Source of the DNA: an uncultured Collinsella sp.
GTDB lineage: Bacteria; Actinomycetota; Coriobacteriia; Coriobacteriales; Coriobacteriaceae
Direction of reading: 5' to 3'
NCBI GenBank assembly: GCA_958439775.1
Contig: CAUBWQ010000079.1
Coordinates: forward strand, 1-5,660
DNA: 5,660 bases
Shown: positions 5,401-5,660 of the stretch, in pieces
Layout of the letters: each line of letters starts with the position of its first letter
How positions within the stretch are numbered: position 1 is the first letter of the stretch
The notes under the pieces: generated by a model
Databases searched by the model: none
What the model was told of the DNA's origin: nothing
The model's input: only the letters and a program-made list of their open reading frames with translations
Position numbers and translations under genes: made by a program

Positions 5401-5660
5401 CTATTTCTTAAGAAGGTACGAATAGTTGTCGCGCACGGCCCTGATGGTCAGGCGGACGGCCTCGGGCAGACCGGTGTTGACGGCATCGACCGAGACGGTG
5501 CGGACCGTGCCGGCGACGCGGACCTTAAAGTGATCCTCGTCCACGGCCAGGAAGCCCTCGTTCTCGGAGTTCTCCATGTCCTCCTCGCTCCAGAACAGGG
5601 TGAGCTTGTCCTTGTAGGGACGGCCCTCCTGGTAGGGGCAGAACACGGGGCAGTTGCCGC
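5401..5660 (-). CDS. ygfK: YgfK-like subunit ('putative selenate reductase' family), C-terminal fragment
   Basis: Only the last 85 codons are in the window; the gene continues beyond the right edge. The fragment starts GNCPVFCPYQEGRPYKDK, the end of a ferredoxin-type Fe-S motif (CxxxCP), then LTLFWSEEDMENSENEGF and a C-terminus ending RAVRDNYSYLL. From memory this matches the C-terminal end of YgfK, a roughly 1000-residue protein combining glutamate-synthase-small-subunit-like FAD/NAD(P) domains with Fe-S clusters. An internal GTG at 5646 is not the start, because the frame is open to the edge and the Fe-S motif begins upstream of it. YgfK was named for a proposed selenate reductase role. In gut anaerobes it occurs in purine/urate degradation clusters with Mo hydroxylases, as here. 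It probably passes electrons between NAD(P)H and the ferredoxin encoded next; that direction and partner are inferred. Confidence 0.8.
   Translation of the reverse strand, partial: GNCPVFCPYQEGRPYKDKLTLFWSEEDMENSENEGFLAVDEDHFKVRVAGTVRTVSVDAVNTGLPEAVRLTIRAVRDNYSYLLKK

Noticed and set aside
2120..5660. Selenocysteine-containing protein in the 'selenium-dependent' operon
   Set aside because: All three frames end at TAG codons with no in-frame TGA, and selenium in this enzyme family is a cofactor ligand, not selenocysteine.

Overview
The window looks like a chromosomal segment from a GC-rich anaerobic gut actinobacterium. A Coriobacteriia member, perhaps Collinsella-like, is my best guess. That rests on the GC-rich codons, the YgfK/selenium-dependent xanthine dehydrogenase-type operon and a DUF559-like hypothetical protein of a kind common in Actinobacteria. 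No taxonomic marker gene is present, so this is inference.

The right 60% (2120-5660, minus strand) is a compact metabolic operon read from right to left. It holds the 3' end of a ygfK-like flavoprotein/Fe-S subunit, a 159-residue ferredoxin with four [4Fe-4S] motifs that resembles the C-terminal half of RnfB, and a complete 925-residue molybdenum hydroxylase. The hydroxylase fuses the two [2Fe-2S] domains to the molybdopterin domain, as in XdhD and the selenium-dependent xanthine dehydrogenases. The genes are 11-12 bp apart, and a rho-independent terminator follows the last one. The likely arrangement is an electron path between purine hydroxylation at the Mo centre and a pyridine-nucleotide flavoprotein, with the polyferredoxin between them. 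Such genes belong to anaerobic purine/urate metabolism clusters; the older 'selenate reductase' label is doubtful.

The left 40% (1-2000) is accessory in character. At the left edge, on the minus strand, is the start of an AAA ATPase of the MFIGR...RRRVGK type (PF01637/DUF234-like), whose Walker A motif departs from consensus. Just upstream of it is a perfect 22-bp-arm inverted repeat built on two copies of TATAGCTAGCTATA. A plus-strand gene (694-1692) encodes a protein with an AbiEi-like N-terminal region and a DUF559/Vsr-like nuclease fold.

That gene is flanked on both sides by arrays of a 46-bp imperfect palindrome (half-site GGAAA-N5-TCCC). There are three units upstream, four downstream and one broken half-unit, set at a regular 61-62 bp pitch. 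The units nearest the gene on its two sides run in opposite orientations. These REPIN-like arrays are the least explained and most interesting structure here. They occupy the divergent intergenic region (105-693) and the convergent one (1693-2119).
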